Both the position numbers and the translations under genes were made by a program. A model generated the notes under the pieces. That model was not told where the DNA came from. It did no database searches and saw only the letters and a program-made list of their open reading frames with translations. DNA of 64,000 nucleotides from positions 2,342,001 to 2,406,000 of the forward strand of contig JAWKLD010000001.1 in NCBI GenBank assembly GCA_041392855.1, read 5' to 3'. Within the stretch, counting starts at the first letter, position 1, and every line of letters begins with the position of its first letter. Shown here piece by piece: positions 36,003-44,508 of the stretch. The DNA comes from Flavipsychrobacter sp. GTDB lineage: Bacteria > Bacteroidota > Bacteroidia > Chitinophagales > Chitinophagaceae.

Positions 36003-36401
36003 CTACCTTTTTTCAATGTTTAGTACTCCACTTAAGCAACTATAAGCATGTTCTTTTTGACTATCTGTTAATGTATAATCTGAAAATCTGTTTTTATGCA
36101 AGACATGAGTAACAAATTCCTTATTCAAGAAACGATAGTCGCTGTTGTTAATATAATAAGAGAAATGGCTGGGCCATATCCATTCACTATCACTAAGAAT
36201 ACGATATGGACCAATATTTTTATCCCCATCCATTAGCCATAACGTCAATGACAATAGAGGTACACCATTGTTAAGATATTCAATAACTATATCCACTTCA
36301 GAGTTGTTAAGAAACATCTCAGTGGAAGTATGAACCATATCCAAATACTCGTCCTTAATGATTCCTCTATCTTTGCCCGTCCTAAATCCTATAAATTTCA
36401 T
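36003..36401 (-). CDS. Hypothetical protein
   Basis: 132 aa, soluble, no signal peptide. Features: acidic and aromatic rich, LLSLTLWLMDGDKNIGPYRIL and WIWPSHFSYYINNSDYRFLN. No family recognised. It lies just after mnmE and before the frameshifted remnant on the same strand. Size and composition are like small immunity or accessory proteins near RHS loci, but that is only a guess. The start ATG at 36401 lies 49 bp after the mnmE stop. Confidence 0.55.
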   Translation of the reverse strand: MKFIGFRTGKDRGIIKDEYLDMVHTSTEMFLNNSEVDIVIEYLNNGVPLLSLTLWLMDGDKNIGPYRILSDSEWIWPSHFSYYINNSDYRFLNKEFVTHVLHKNRFSDYTLTDSQKEHAYSCLSGVLNIEKR

Positions 36402-36449
36402 ACATTAATCTATGCAGCCCTTGTTTGTGTTTATCACCAACAAGTAGTG

Positions 36450-37802
36450 TTACTTTCCGATACAGAACTTAGAAAAAATATAATCAAGCTTATCTTCTGT
36501 AGTTACTTGACCTGTTATCTCGCCAAGATAATGAAGGCATCTACGTACATCAAGCGCTATCAAGTCTCCGCTTATATTATTATCGAGTCCAGCTTTTATA
36601 TCTTGTAGCGATTGTAATACTTCTTGCAATGAGGAATGATGACGAGCATTGGTAACAATAGTTCCTTCCATATTTACTTTGTCATCTATCACCTTATTGT
36701 ATAGTGCTTCAAGTAGTTGATCAATATGTTGTTTTTGCTTTGCAGATATATATAGTACATCTTCGCCCAAAGACTTATCATTTATATCAGTCTTGTTGGC
36801 TACTAATAGATACTTCATCTCCTCTGCTTCAAAAACTTCCTTTTGCGCTTGTAACATTTCAGGCCTTTCTTCCTGCACATCAAACAGGTATACAACTATG
36901 TCTGCACGGCTCATGATATCTTTACTACGTTGTACCCCCATTGTCTCTATTACATCACTGGTATGCTCTCTTATACCTGCTGTGTCTATCAGGCGAAATA
37001 ATATGCCTTTTATATTCAAGGTCTCTTCAATGCTATCGCGCGTAGTACCGGCAATATCGCTTACTATGGCACGCTCTTCGTTGAGTAGTGCATTGAGTAA
37101 AGTACTCTTACCTGCATTAGGTTTACCTACTATAGCTACACTTACTCCTTTTTTAATAACGTTCCCCAGGCTAAACGAACTAATGAGTCTTTGCGTGGTG
37201 GTTGTGAGTAGATTGATTAATTCGTAGAACATAGTTCTATCTGCAAACTCTACATCTTCCTCACTAAAATCTAGCTCTAGCTCTAGCAAAGCACTAAACT
37301 TTATGAGCTGCTCTCTTAATTCTTTCAGCTCATCGCTAAAACCGCCACGCAAATTATGTATGGCCGCCTTATGTGCTGCACTAGAATGGCTGGCAATTAA
37401 ATCTGCAACTGCCTCAGCTTGCGTAAGATCCATCTTCCCATTCAAAAAAGCACGCTGTGTAAAGGCGCCTGCTTTTGCAAAATGAGCACCATTACGTAAA
37501 CACAAATCCAATACACGTTCTAATACATACTGCGAGCCGTGGCAGCTTATTTCCACTACCTCTTCTCCCGTATAGCTTTTATTGCCTTTGTATATAGAAG
37601 CTACCACTTCGTCTATCACCTCTTCCCCATCCTTTATCTTACCAAAGTGTATAGTATGCGATGGCTGTTTGGCCAATACCTTTCCAAAGAATATTTTATC
37701 TGCTATAGTTATAGCATCAGCTCCACTCAACCTTATCACGCCAATAGCCCCCTCACCTGGTGGGGTAGCTATGGCTACAATCGTTTCATTTATATCGTAC
37801 AT
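36450..37802 (-). CDS. mnmE: tRNA uridine-5-carboxymethylaminomethyl modification GTPase MnmE
   Basis: 450 aa. N-terminal folate-binding domain (AIATPPGEGAIGVIRLSG; ISCHGSQYVLERVL), helical domain, inserted G domain (GKPNAGKSTLLNALL G1; DIAGTTRD G2; DTAGIR G3; NKTD G4) and the C-terminal FCIGK with the invariant cysteine. With MnmG it modifies U34 of tRNAs reading two-codon boxes. Full length. Its -7 box lies only 7 bases before the ATG, so the mRNA is probably leaderless. Confidence 0.96.
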   Translation of the reverse strand: MYDINETIVAIATPPGEGAIGVIRLSGADAITIADKIFFGKVLAKQPSHTIHFGKIKDGEEVIDEVVASIYKGNKSYTGEEVVEISCHGSQYVLERVLDLCLRNGAHFAKAGAFTQRAFLNGKMDLTQAEAVADLIASHSSAAHKAAIHNLRGGFSDELKELREQLIKFSALLELELDFSEEDVEFADRTMFYELINLLTTTTQRLISSFSLGNVIKKGVSVAIVGKPNAGKSTLLNALLNEERAIVSDIAGTTRDSIEETLNIKGILFRLIDTAGIREHTSDVIETMGVQRSKDIMSRADIVVYLFDVQEERPEMLQAQKEVFEAEEMKYLLVANKTDINDKSLGEDVLYISAKQKQHIDQLLEALYNKVIDDKVNMEGTIVTNARHHSSLQEVLQSLQDIKAGLDNNISGDLIALDVRRCLHYLGEITGQVTTEDKLDYIFSKFCIGK

Positions 37803-37809
37803 CCGTCGG

Positions 37810-37817
37810 CAAAATTA
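37810..37817 (-). promoter_or_regulatory. -7 promoter box of mnmE
   Basis: TAATTTTG on the minus strand, a perfect TAnnTTTG match, ends 7 bases before the mnmE ATG. Transcription would begin at or next to the start codon. Confidence 0.5.
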
Positions 37818-37827
37818 GCTTAATTAT

Positions 37828-38349
37828 TTACAGGCTGCCAAACTCTTCTTTTGTGATACGGTATGCCCACCACGATTCTTTTTCATCGCTCATTTCCTTC
37901 CAAAAGGTCATGCCTATTTTTTCCAAGACTCTAATGGAGGCTTTGTTTTCAGGATATAATTGTCCAATAATTTGTTCTAAACCCAACTGCTTGAAGCCAT
38001 ACTCCAAGCAAGCCAAGCTTGCCTCAGTTGCGTAGCCGTTGCCCCAATATTTAGGCTTCCATCTATAGCCTATATCTACTTCATCCATCTCCTCAATGTA
38101 TTTCAATCCGCACCAGCCAATTATCTCCCCTGTTTCTTTGAGTGCTGTGGTCCATCTACCATACCCATACTTCTTATAATCAGGATAGTTGTGAATTCTT
38201 TCCCTTGTGTCTGCAGCAGACTTTGGAATAAAATCTCCTGTGTACCGATACACTTCGGGATCTGCATCCATTTCAAATATGTCTACAGCATCAGCCTCCA
38301 CCATCTCCCTTAGTATTAATCGTTCTGTTTCTAGCTGTACTCCCATCAT
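37828..38349 (-). CDS. GNAT-family N-acetyltransferase (RimJ/RimL type), copy 2
   Basis: 173 aa. RimJ/RimL-like acetyltransferase: start LETERLILREMVEADAVDIF, GYRWKPKYWGNGYATEASLA (acetyl-CoA loop, about 98-117) and NKASIRVLEKIGM near the end. The substrate, perhaps a protein N-terminus or a small amine, is unknown. The start overlaps the stop of the upstream paralogue, with which it shares layout and many residues, so the pair arose by tandem duplication and is co-translated. Confidence 0.85.
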   Translation of the reverse strand: MMGVQLETERLILREMVEADAVDIFEMDADPEVYRYTGDFIPKSAADTRERIHNYPDYKKYGYGRWTTALKETGEIIGWCGLKYIEEMDEVDIGYRWKPKYWGNGYATEASLACLEYGFKQLGLEQIIGQLYPENKASIRVLEKIGMTFWKEMSDEKESWWAYRITKEEFGSL

Positions 38350-38867
38350 TTATTATTTAAATAGTCTTTTTTGAATAGTCGATAATACACACCAGGGTGT
38401 TCTTCAAAGTCAAACTCTTTCCAATAGGCCATGCCTATCTTTTCTAATACTCTGCGCGATGCCACATTATCTGTCATGGTTCTACCTACTATCAAATCAA
38501 CATTATATTGATTAAAACCTATGTCAAGAGAAGCCTTACAAGCTTCTGTAGCATAACCTTTGTTCCAATACTTTCTTTTTAATCTATAGCCCAAGTCCAC
38601 TTCATCTACCGATTTGATGTATTTCAGCCCACACCAGCCTAGCACTTCATTAGTTTCTTTGAGTACTACCGTCCATCTACCAAACCCTGTTTTCTCATAC
38701 TCTTTATAGTTACGAATTAAATCGGCTGACTCTTCCACATTTTTAAATACATAGTCAGCTGTATATTTCATTACCTCTTCATCCAAATTCAGCTCATAAA
38801 AATCTTGAGCATCTTCCAGCGAAAACTCTCTTAATATTAGTCTATCTGTTATTACAACCTGTTTCAT
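38346..38867 (-). CDS. GNAT-family N-acetyltransferase (RimJ/RimL type), copy 1
   Basis: 173 aa from ATG at 38867 (MKQVVITDRLILREFSLEDA); an upstream TTG at 38885 is less likely. GNAT features: WCGLKYIKSVDEVDLGYRLK, RKYWNKGYATEACKASLD and NVASRRVLEKIGMAYW. It is clearly paralogous to the following gene (shared GRWTxxLKETxExxGWCGLKYI). Divergent from dtd with 46 bp between starts. Confidence 0.85.
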   Translation of the reverse strand: MKQVVITDRLILREFSLEDAQDFYELNLDEEVMKYTADYVFKNVEESADLIRNYKEYEKTGFGRWTVVLKETNEVLGWCGLKYIKSVDEVDLGYRLKRKYWNKGYATEACKASLDIGFNQYNVDLIVGRTMTDNVASRRVLEKIGMAYWKEFDFEEHPGVYYRLFKKDYLNNK

Positions 38868-38913
38868 GCCAATTTGAATATGCAATATCCAAAATCATTT
38901 GCACTTTTGTGGT

Positions 38914-39366
38914 ATGCGTGTTGTCATACAAAGAGTATCTAAAGCCAGTGTTACTATTGATAGTGTAGAAAAATCATCCATCCAGCAAGGATTTGTTATA
39001 CTGCTAGGTATAGAAACAGAGGATAAAGAAGAAGATGCTGACTGGCTTTGTCAAAAGATATCGAAACTAAGAGTATTTGCTGATGAGGAAGGGCTAATGA
39101 ATAAAGACATAAAAGATGCCAGTGGCAATGCCTTGGTAGTGAGCCAATTTACTCTACATGCTGCTTACAAAAAAGGAAATCGCCCTTCTTTTATTAAAGC
39201 TGCAAGACCTGAGCAGGCAATACCACTTTATGAGTATTTTGTTAAACAGCTATCACTACTCATTGCTAAGCAGGTAGCAACAGGTACCTTTGGAGCAGAC
39301 ATGAAAGTGGCATTAGTCAATGATGGCCCTGTAACTATAACAATGGATACTAAGAATAAGGAATGA
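38914..39366 (+). CDS. dtd: D-aminoacyl-tRNA deacylase
   Basis: 150 aa from ATG at 38914 (MRVVIQRVSKASVTID), the family's usual start. Motifs: LVVSQFTLHA (the SQ.T motif) and LVNDGPVTITMDT (the cross-subunit Gly-x-Pro motif, here GPVT). It removes D-amino acids and glycine wrongly attached to tRNA. tadA begins one base after its stop, so dtd, tadA, the Rieske gene and the S66 peptidase gene look like one operon. Confidence 0.95.
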   Translation: MRVVIQRVSKASVTIDSVEKSSIQQGFVILLGIETEDKEEDADWLCQKISKLRVFADEEGLMNKDIKDASGNALVVSQFTLHAAYKKGNRPSFIKAARPEQAIPLYEYFVKQLSLLIAKQVATGTFGADMKVALVNDGPVTITMDTKNKE

Positions 39367-39367
39367 T

Positions 39368-39811
39368 ATGATTTTTGATGACGATTATTTTATGAAGGAA
39401 GCCCTTAGGGAAGCTCAGCTTGCTTTCGATGCCGATGAGGTTCCTGTAGGTGCAGTGGTAGTATGGGGTACAAAAATAATAGCACGTGGTCATAACCAAA
39501 CAGAGCAGTTAACAGACAGTACAGCTCATGCAGAAATGATCGCTCTTACTTCAGCCTTCAATAGCATTGGCAGCAAATATCTGCCTGAAGCTACGCTGTA
39601 CGTTACGCTAGAACCTTGCCTCATGTGTTGTGGAGCTTTGTATTGGTCTAAAATAGGACGTATCGTTTACGGTGCTTCAGATACTAAAAATGGCTATCAA
39701 AAAACAACAGGAGAAAACTGGCCCTTTCACCCAAAAACACAATTGAGCAATGGTATTTTAGCTAAAGAGTGTGCACAATTAATGAAAGACTTTTTTGCAG
39801 CTAAGCGATGA
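39368..39811 (+). CDS. tadA: tRNA-specific adenosine deaminase
   Basis: 147 aa. Zinc deaminase motifs: HAEM (catalytic Glu, about 56-59) and PCLMCCGALYW (PCxxC), with the N-terminal FMKEALREAQLAFDADEVPVG typical of TadA. It converts A34 to inosine in tRNA-Arg(ACG). It begins directly after dtd and its end overlaps the next gene by 4 bp. Confidence 0.94.
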   Translation: MIFDDDYFMKEALREAQLAFDADEVPVGAVVVWGTKIIARGHNQTEQLTDSTAHAEMIALTSAFNSIGSKYLPEATLYVTLEPCLMCCGALYWSKIGRIVYGASDTKNGYQKTTGENWPFHPKTQLSNGILAKECAQLMKDFFAAKR

Positions 39812-40125
39812 TATACAACTGGCATAAGGCAGAACATATAATAATAGAAGAACTGGAAGAGAACCAACCTATAGAGACGACGGTTGGCGACAAGACAATT
39901 GGCATCTTAAGAAAAGGACCAACACTATATGCTTTTGCTGCTACCTGCCCTCATGCGAGTGCACGCTTCTGTGATGGCTGGCTAGATGCTAGAGGACATA
40001 TCACCTGCCCGTTACACAAATATAAATTTGACCCAGTTAATGGCAGAAACGTGAGTGGTGAAGGTTATAAACTAAAAACCTTCCCTGTTGAAATAAGAGC
40101 AGGTATAGTACACATAGGATTATAA
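39808..40125 (+). CDS. Rieske-type [2Fe-2S] ferredoxin
   Basis: 105 aa. Rieske cluster ligands CPH (about 51-53) and CPLH (about 69-72), in a small beta fold similar to NirD and the dioxygenase ferredoxins. No signal peptide, so a soluble electron carrier; the partner is not evident. Overlaps tadA by 4 bp (ATGA) and is followed after 10 bp by the S66 peptidase gene. Confidence 0.9.
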   Translation: MIYNWHKAEHIIIEELEENQPIETTVGDKTIGILRKGPTLYAFAATCPHASARFCDGWLDARGHITCPLHKYKFDPVNGRNVSGEGYKLKTFPVEIRAGIVHIGL

Positions 40126-40135
40126 AAGAGGAATA

Positions 40136-41059
40136 ATGATGAAAACACCGGCATATTTAAAAAGAGGTTCAGTAGTAGGTATTACTTGCCCATCAGGTTA
40201 TGTATCTCATGACAGGATAAGCTTTGCTGTAGAAACTTTAAAACTATGGGGCTTTGAAGTAGTGGTTGGCAATACTGTTGGGAATGAATATCATTATTTC
40301 TCAGGCACTGATGGAGAACGGCTGGCTGACCTTCAATCCATGCTGAACAACCCTAACATCGATGCCATACTAATGGGTAGAGGAGGCTATGGCATGAGTA
40401 GAATTATTGACCAAATAGATTTTACCAAATTTCTAGCACAACCTAAATGGATCTGTGGCTTTAGTGATATTACGGTTTTACATAGCCACATTAGCAAGCA
40501 GTTCCAAATACCCACCCTGCATAGCCCTATGTGTGGCGCCTTTACACCCGATACTATCAATAGCGATCATTTAAAGAACTTCTATGCTGCTTTGACAGGC
40601 GTATCACTACATTATCATACCGACCCTAATAAGTATGATAGATGGGGTGTAGCAGAAGCCCCTTTAGTGGGTGGCAACTTAGCAATATTAAGTCACTTGG
40701 TAGGCTCTGCTTCAGACATTGACACCTTTGGTAAAATTCTATTCATTGAAGATATCGGTGAGCATTTATACAAAGTAGACCGTATGATGCTTACTCTAAA
40801 ACGAGCAGGCAAACTACATAATTTAAAAGGATTAATCGTTGGTGGCTTTACAGAAATGGAAGATACCGACCGACCTTTCGGCCAAACTGTAGAAGAAATT
40901 ATCTGGGATAAAGTAAAAGACTATGACTATCCTGTTTGTTTTGGTTTTCCTTGCGGACATATAAATGAGAACTACACCTTGTCACTGGGTATGAAGCATA
41001 AACTGAACGTGACAGAACAAGGTGCTCACTTGGAGATGAATAACCTATTAACCATGTAG
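40136..41059 (+). CDS. Peptidase S66 family LD-carboxypeptidase
   Basis: 307 aa. S66 motifs: GRGGYGMSRIID, CGFSDITVLH (nucleophile-region Ser), LFIEDIGEHLYKVDRM (Glu) and GFPCGHINENYTLSLG (His), giving the Ser-Glu-His triad. It probably removes the terminal D-Ala from cytoplasmic muropeptides during cell-wall recycling. Last gene of the dtd operon. An ATG one codon earlier than MKTPAY is used here. Confidence 0.9.
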   Translation: MMKTPAYLKRGSVVGITCPSGYVSHDRISFAVETLKLWGFEVVVGNTVGNEYHYFSGTDGERLADLQSMLNNPNIDAILMGRGGYGMSRIIDQIDFTKFLAQPKWICGFSDITVLHSHISKQFQIPTLHSPMCGAFTPDTINSDHLKNFYAALTGVSLHYHTDPNKYDRWGVAEAPLVGGNLAILSHLVGSASDIDTFGKILFIEDIGEHLYKVDRMMLTLKRAGKLHNLKGLIVGGFTEMEDTDRPFGQTVEEIIWDKVKDYDYPVCFGFPCGHINENYTLSLGMKHKLNVTEQGAHLEMNNLLTM

Positions 41060-41067
41060 TATATTAG

Positions 41068-41460
41068 TTATTCTACTGCTATCCTTACACATAATACTGC
41101 AAACAACAATGTAACTGGGGTAAAAATGATCGCTTCTAAATTATTAATAGAGGTAATATTACCTATTGTATTTAAGGCAAAGAGTGCAGCTATCAACCAT
41201 AATAAAAAAGTAATAAGCTTTCCGGGAACGATTCTTTTTATATACCCCCCTTTTACAGCTATTATAAAAGCTATAGCAAGGTTTAAGATTATAGATACCG
41301 ATTCAAAACGATACATCTCTTGCTCCGTTTTCAATCGCCCTCCCCATGTTGCCTCATAGGGAATAAGCTGTGCGACGATCAGAAAATGGTAGACTAATAT
41401 TGCTGACAATAAAAACAGCATAGTATTTACCGCAAAACGAAATGGAATTCTTTTTAGCAT
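41068..41460 (-). CDS. Hypothetical four-helix membrane protein
   Basis: 130 aa. Four predicted membrane helices (about 10-28, 50-67, 77-96, 105-126) and short loops. No enzyme motif. Convergent with the S66 peptidase gene. It resembles small uncharacterised Bacteroidota membrane proteins; function unknown. Confidence 0.65.
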   Translation of the reverse strand: MLKRIPFRFAVNTMLFLLSAILVYHFLIVAQLIPYEATWGGRLKTEQEMYRFESVSIILNLAIAFIIAVKGGYIKRIVPGKLITFLLWLIAALFALNTIGNITSINNLEAIIFTPVTLLFAVLCVRIAVE

Positions 41461-41504
41461 TCATGTATCTTTTTACTGTAAGACTTTTATTAAAAAAAGG
41501 ATAC

Positions 41505-41801
41505 TTATTTAATTTCCTCCTTCCAGCGTTTCATCCCCCCCGACAAATTGTAGATATTAGTTAACCCTTTAATTTCCAGTTTCTGTATGGCTATTACACT
41601 ACGTATACCCTTTTCACAATATAATACTATATCTCCCGTAGTAGGTATTTCACTAATCCTTCTTGTCAATTCGTTTACGGGTATTAACTGCCCTCCTATA
41701 TTGTAAGCATCATGCTCCCACTGCTCTCTAACGTCAATTAGTATAAAAGCCTTATCTTTGTCAATCCAACTCTTTAATTCTAAAGGAGTTATGTTTTTCA
41801 T
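41505..41801 (-). CDS. Single-domain rhodanese-like protein
   Basis: 98 aa. Rhodanese fold: FILIDVREQWEHDAYNIGG and active loop YCEKGIRS with the catalytic cysteine (about residue 67). Probably a sulfurtransferase or persulfide carrier in the cytoplasm. It lies 44 bp after the membrane-protein gene on the same strand and is divergent from the yceI-like gene. Confidence 0.9.
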   Translation of the reverse strand: MKNITPLELKSWIDKDKAFILIDVREQWEHDAYNIGGQLIPVNELTRRISEIPTTGDIVLYCEKGIRSVIAIQKLEIKGLTNIYNLSGGMKRWKEEIK

Positions 41802-41858
41802 TATAGCCTTATCAATAAATGCTAAGTTAGTTTAACATTTCCGTAATACCATTATTCG

Positions 41859-41866
41859 TACATTTG
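41859..41866 (+). promoter_or_regulatory. -7 promoter box of the YceI-family gene
   Basis: TACATTTG, a perfect TAnnTTTG match, 25 bases before the ATG at 41892. Confidence 0.5.
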
Positions 41867-41891
41867 CTGTTCAAACAATTAATGTAGATAC

Positions 41892-42554
41892 ATGAAACGT
41901 TTATTATTAACTATTACAGCAGCAAGTTTATTTTTAGCATCTTGTCAAGATGCTCCTAAAGCAGATAGCGCAGAAGCATCTGAAGCACAAGAAGTATCAA
42001 ATGTAGAAGGTACTGAATACACCGCAAACACTGACCAAACAGTTGTAGAGTGGATCGGTACTAAACCAGTAGGTACTCATCACGGTACTGTTAAGGTTCA
42101 AAATGGTACATTGATAGTATCTGGCGACCAACTAACAGGCGGTAGCTTTGTTATGGACATCAAAAGCCTTTCGTCTGATGACCAAAACGACGAATACAAT
42201 GCAAAACTTACTGGCCACCTTCTAAGTGAAGACTTCTTTAAAGCAGAGGAATTTCCTACTGGAAAATTCGAAATCACAGGTGTAACAGCAGGTGTTGAGC
42301 AAACAGAAGACTTAGTGATGAAAGATGCTACACATATGGTTACAGGTAATCTTACTTTAAAAGATGTAACTAAGAGCATTACCTTCCCTGCAAAAGTAGT
42401 AATGGGTGAGGGAAACATTATAGCAGACGCTAACTTCAATATCGATCGTACTCAATTTGGTATGGTATATGGTAACGACGAGAGCTTAGGTGATAAGTTC
42501 ATCCGCCCAACAGTGAACCTACAAGTACACTTAGTGGCAGAACACCAAATGTAA
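41892..42554 (+). CDS. YceI-family lipoprotein
   Basis: 220 aa. Lipobox LFLASC (Cys about 18), acidic linker, then a YceI/lipocalin-like barrel (VVEWIGTKPVGTHHGTVKVQ ... FNIDRTQFGMVYGNDES). The family binds isoprenoid-like molecules and is induced by stress in several bacteria. The conserved end RTQFGM.YG...LGD is clear. Single-gene unit with its own promoter box and terminator. Confidence 0.9.
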   Translation: MKRLLLTITAASLFLASCQDAPKADSAEASEAQEVSNVEGTEYTANTDQTVVEWIGTKPVGTHHGTVKVQNGTLIVSGDQLTGGSFVMDIKSLSSDDQNDEYNAKLTGHLLSEDFFKAEEFPTGKFEITGVTAGVEQTEDLVMKDATHMVTGNLTLKDVTKSITFPAKVVMGEGNIIADANFNIDRTQFGMVYGNDESLGDKFIRPTVNLQVHLVAEHQM

Positions 42555-42577
42555 TTTCAGTTCTAGTTTATACTATA

Positions 42578-42610
42578 GAGGCGCTCTTATTAAGTAGCGC
42601 CTCTTTTTTT
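42578..42610 (+). terminator. Terminator of the YceI-family gene
   Basis: GAGGCGCT (42578-42585) pairs with AGCGCCTC (42596-42603) followed by T7. It reaches the stop codon of the convergent obg gene. Confidence 0.85.
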
Positions 42611-43610
42611 ATTCAATTTCTTTATTAATAGCTTCCCAGAGCTTATCCTTTAGCTCTGATAGCCCTTGCTGAGCCACAGAGGATATGAACACATGTGGTA
42701 TGTCTTTGGGCAATACTGATGATATCTCTTCTTTCAATTCATCATCCAACATATCACTCTTACTAATAGCTAGGATGATGTCTTTATCTAGTAACTCGGG
42801 ATTATATTCCTTTAATTCATTTAAAAGAATATCGAATTCTTTTTTGTGATCGTCACTATCAGCAGGAATAAGAAATAACAAAACAGAGTTACGCTCAATA
42901 TGTCTTAAGAAACGATGTCCTAAACCTTTACCTTCCGCTGCTCCCTCTATAATACCCGGCAAATCTGCTACACAAAAGGAACGTTCATCTCTATAAGGCA
43001 CCATACCCAACTGCGGGGTGAGTGTAGTAAATGCGTAGTTAGCAATTTTAGGTTTGGCGGCACTTATTGTAGATAGTAATGTAGACTTGCCTGCATTAGG
43101 GAAACCTACCAAACCAACATCTGCCAATATCTTCAGCTCGAGGTACTTCCAACCTTCTACACCTTCTTCACCAGGTTGCGCATACTCTGGAGCTTGACGT
43201 GTAGCGGTAACATAGTGCAGGTTACCTTGGCCACCTCTACCTCCTCGCATCCATATCTTCTCTTCACCATCTTCCAATATCTCTAGCTCTACCTCGCCTG
43301 TTTCTTCATCCTTAGCTACAGTACCTAGAGGCACATCTATAATTATATCAGCACCATCTTTTCCTGTACAATTATTCTTACTACCGTTGGTACCATTTTC
43401 AGCAAGAATGTTCTTCTGGTACCTAAGGTGCAATAATGTCCACAAGTTGGCATTACCACGTAATATGACATGCCCTCCTCTACCACCATCACCTCCATCT
43501 GGCCCTGCCATTGGATTGTATTTGGTACGTGCAAAGTGCATGCTTCCCGCGCCCCCTTTTCCGGAACGACAGAATACCCGTATGTAGTCAACGAAATTTC
43601 CCTTCTCCAC
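42609..43610 (-). CDS. obg: GTPase Obg/CgtA
   Basis: 333 aa. Glycine-rich Obg fold (1-158; RSGKGGAGSMHFARTKY, GGDGGRGGHVILRG) followed by the G domain (GFPNAGKSTLLS G1, DLPGIIEGA G3, ISKSD G4, SSVAQ G5). Essential GTPase in ribosome assembly and stress control. There is no C-terminal extension, as usual in this phylum. It starts at the last base of adk, so adk-obg is an operon. Confidence 0.96.
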   Translation of the reverse strand: MEKGNFVDYIRVFCRSGKGGAGSMHFARTKYNPMAGPDGGDGGRGGHVILRGNANLWTLLHLRYQKNILAENGTNGSKNNCTGKDGADIIIDVPLGTVAKDEETGEVELEILEDGEEKIWMRGGRGGQGNLHYVTATRQAPEYAQPGEEGVEGWKYLELKILADVGLVGFPNAGKSTLLSTISAAKPKIANYAFTTLTPQLGMVPYRDERSFCVADLPGIIEGAAEGKGLGHRFLRHIERNSVLLFLIPADSDDHKKEFDILLNELKEYNPELLDKDIILAISKSDMLDDELKEEISSVLPKDIPHVFISSVAQQGLSELKDKLWEAINKEIE

Positions 43611-44191
43611 TATGCTGGTTGCAGATATTTATCTATCTCTTTACTTAGCTTACCGAATATCTCATCGATAGACCCTTCGCCTTTAACAATCTCCAGTTTT
43701 CCCTTTTGATTATAATATTCAGCTACAGGTGCAGTTTCAGCTCTGTAAACCTCAATACGCTTATTAGCTACCTCCTCATTATCATCAGACCTTCCAGAAG
43801 TTTTACCTCTTTCTACTAAACGCTTTACAAGCTCTTCTTTACTCACCTCTAAGGATAGTAATAGATCTATTTGCGTTTCTTTAAACTCCAATAACTTGTC
43901 TAAAGCTTCGGCCTGTGCTTTTGTACGTGGGAAGCCATCGAATATAAAACCACGAGCATCTTGATGCTCATCTATTTTACTGCTGATCATTCCTATCACC
44001 ACCTCGTCAGGCACCAACATACCTTGGTCCATATACTTTTTAGCTTCAACACCTAAAGGTGTTTGATTACCTACCTCGCTACGCAAAAGGTCGCCGGTAG
44101 ATATGTGTAATAGGTTATACTTTTCGGTGATAGTAGCTGATTGTGTTCCTTTTCCACTCCCCGGAGGGCCAAATAAAATCAAGTTGAACAT
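43610..44191 (-). CDS. adk: Adenylate kinase
   Basis: 193 aa. P-loop GPPGSGKGTQS at about 8-18, HISTGDLLRSE (AMP site), FIFDGFPRTKAQAEAL and RLVERGKTSGRSDDN. The LID is short and lacks the zinc cysteines, the short form of Adk. It interconverts 2 ADP with ATP and AMP. It overlaps the obg start by 1 bp, and a perfect -7 box lies 25 bases upstream. Confidence 0.97.
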   Translation of the reverse strand: MFNLILFGPPGSGKGTQSATITEKYNLLHISTGDLLRSEVGNQTPLGVEAKKYMDQGMLVPDEVVIGMISSKIDEHQDARGFIFDGFPRTKAQAEALDKLLEFKETQIDLLLSLEVSKEELVKRLVERGKTSGRSDDNEEVANKRIEVYRAETAPVAEYYNQKGKLEIVKGEGSIDEIFGKLSKEIDKYLQPA

Positions 44192-44216
44192 AAATTCTTT
44201 AAAATGTTAAGAAGCA

Positions 44217-44224
44217 CAAAAATA
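44217..44224 (-). promoter_or_regulatory. -7 promoter box of adk-obg
   Basis: TATTTTTG on the minus strand, a perfect TAnnTTTG match, 25 bases before the adk ATG. Confidence 0.5.
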
Positions 44225-44333
44225 AGCATCCGCGCGGATATGTTCTTGCTCTTACCCATATTTAAGGTGTTTTTTATGCAAGATATTGTTAAAACCAACT
44301 CCGTTTAGTGTGGTTTACTGCTTATATAATCAG

Positions 44334-44429
44334 TTATTTTTTAGCTGCTTTTGCCCTACTGTCCGACGTTCCGTAGGATTTGATGCCTAATAATAACATC
44401 AAAAAAGAAAGTAACATTGTCTTAATCAT
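44334..44429 (-). CDS. Possible 31-residue secreted or membrane peptide
   Basis: ATG at 44429, MIKTMLLSFLMLLLGIKSYG followed by a polar lysine-rich tail ending AAKK. A signal-like hydrophobic core follows a positive N-terminus. It fills the otherwise empty gap between adk and the pseudouridine synthase gene (44192-44508). Short peptides of this kind are found in Bacteroidota, but no family could be assigned and chance is possible. Confidence 0.35.
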   Translation of the reverse strand: MIKTMLLSFLMLLLGIKSYGTSDSRAKAAKK

Positions 44430-44508
44430 CCCCTATATTTTAATAACAATATAAGAAAATAATATATGCCAAACTGGTATTTAACGCCCTACTTTTCCAC
44501 AAAAAGCA

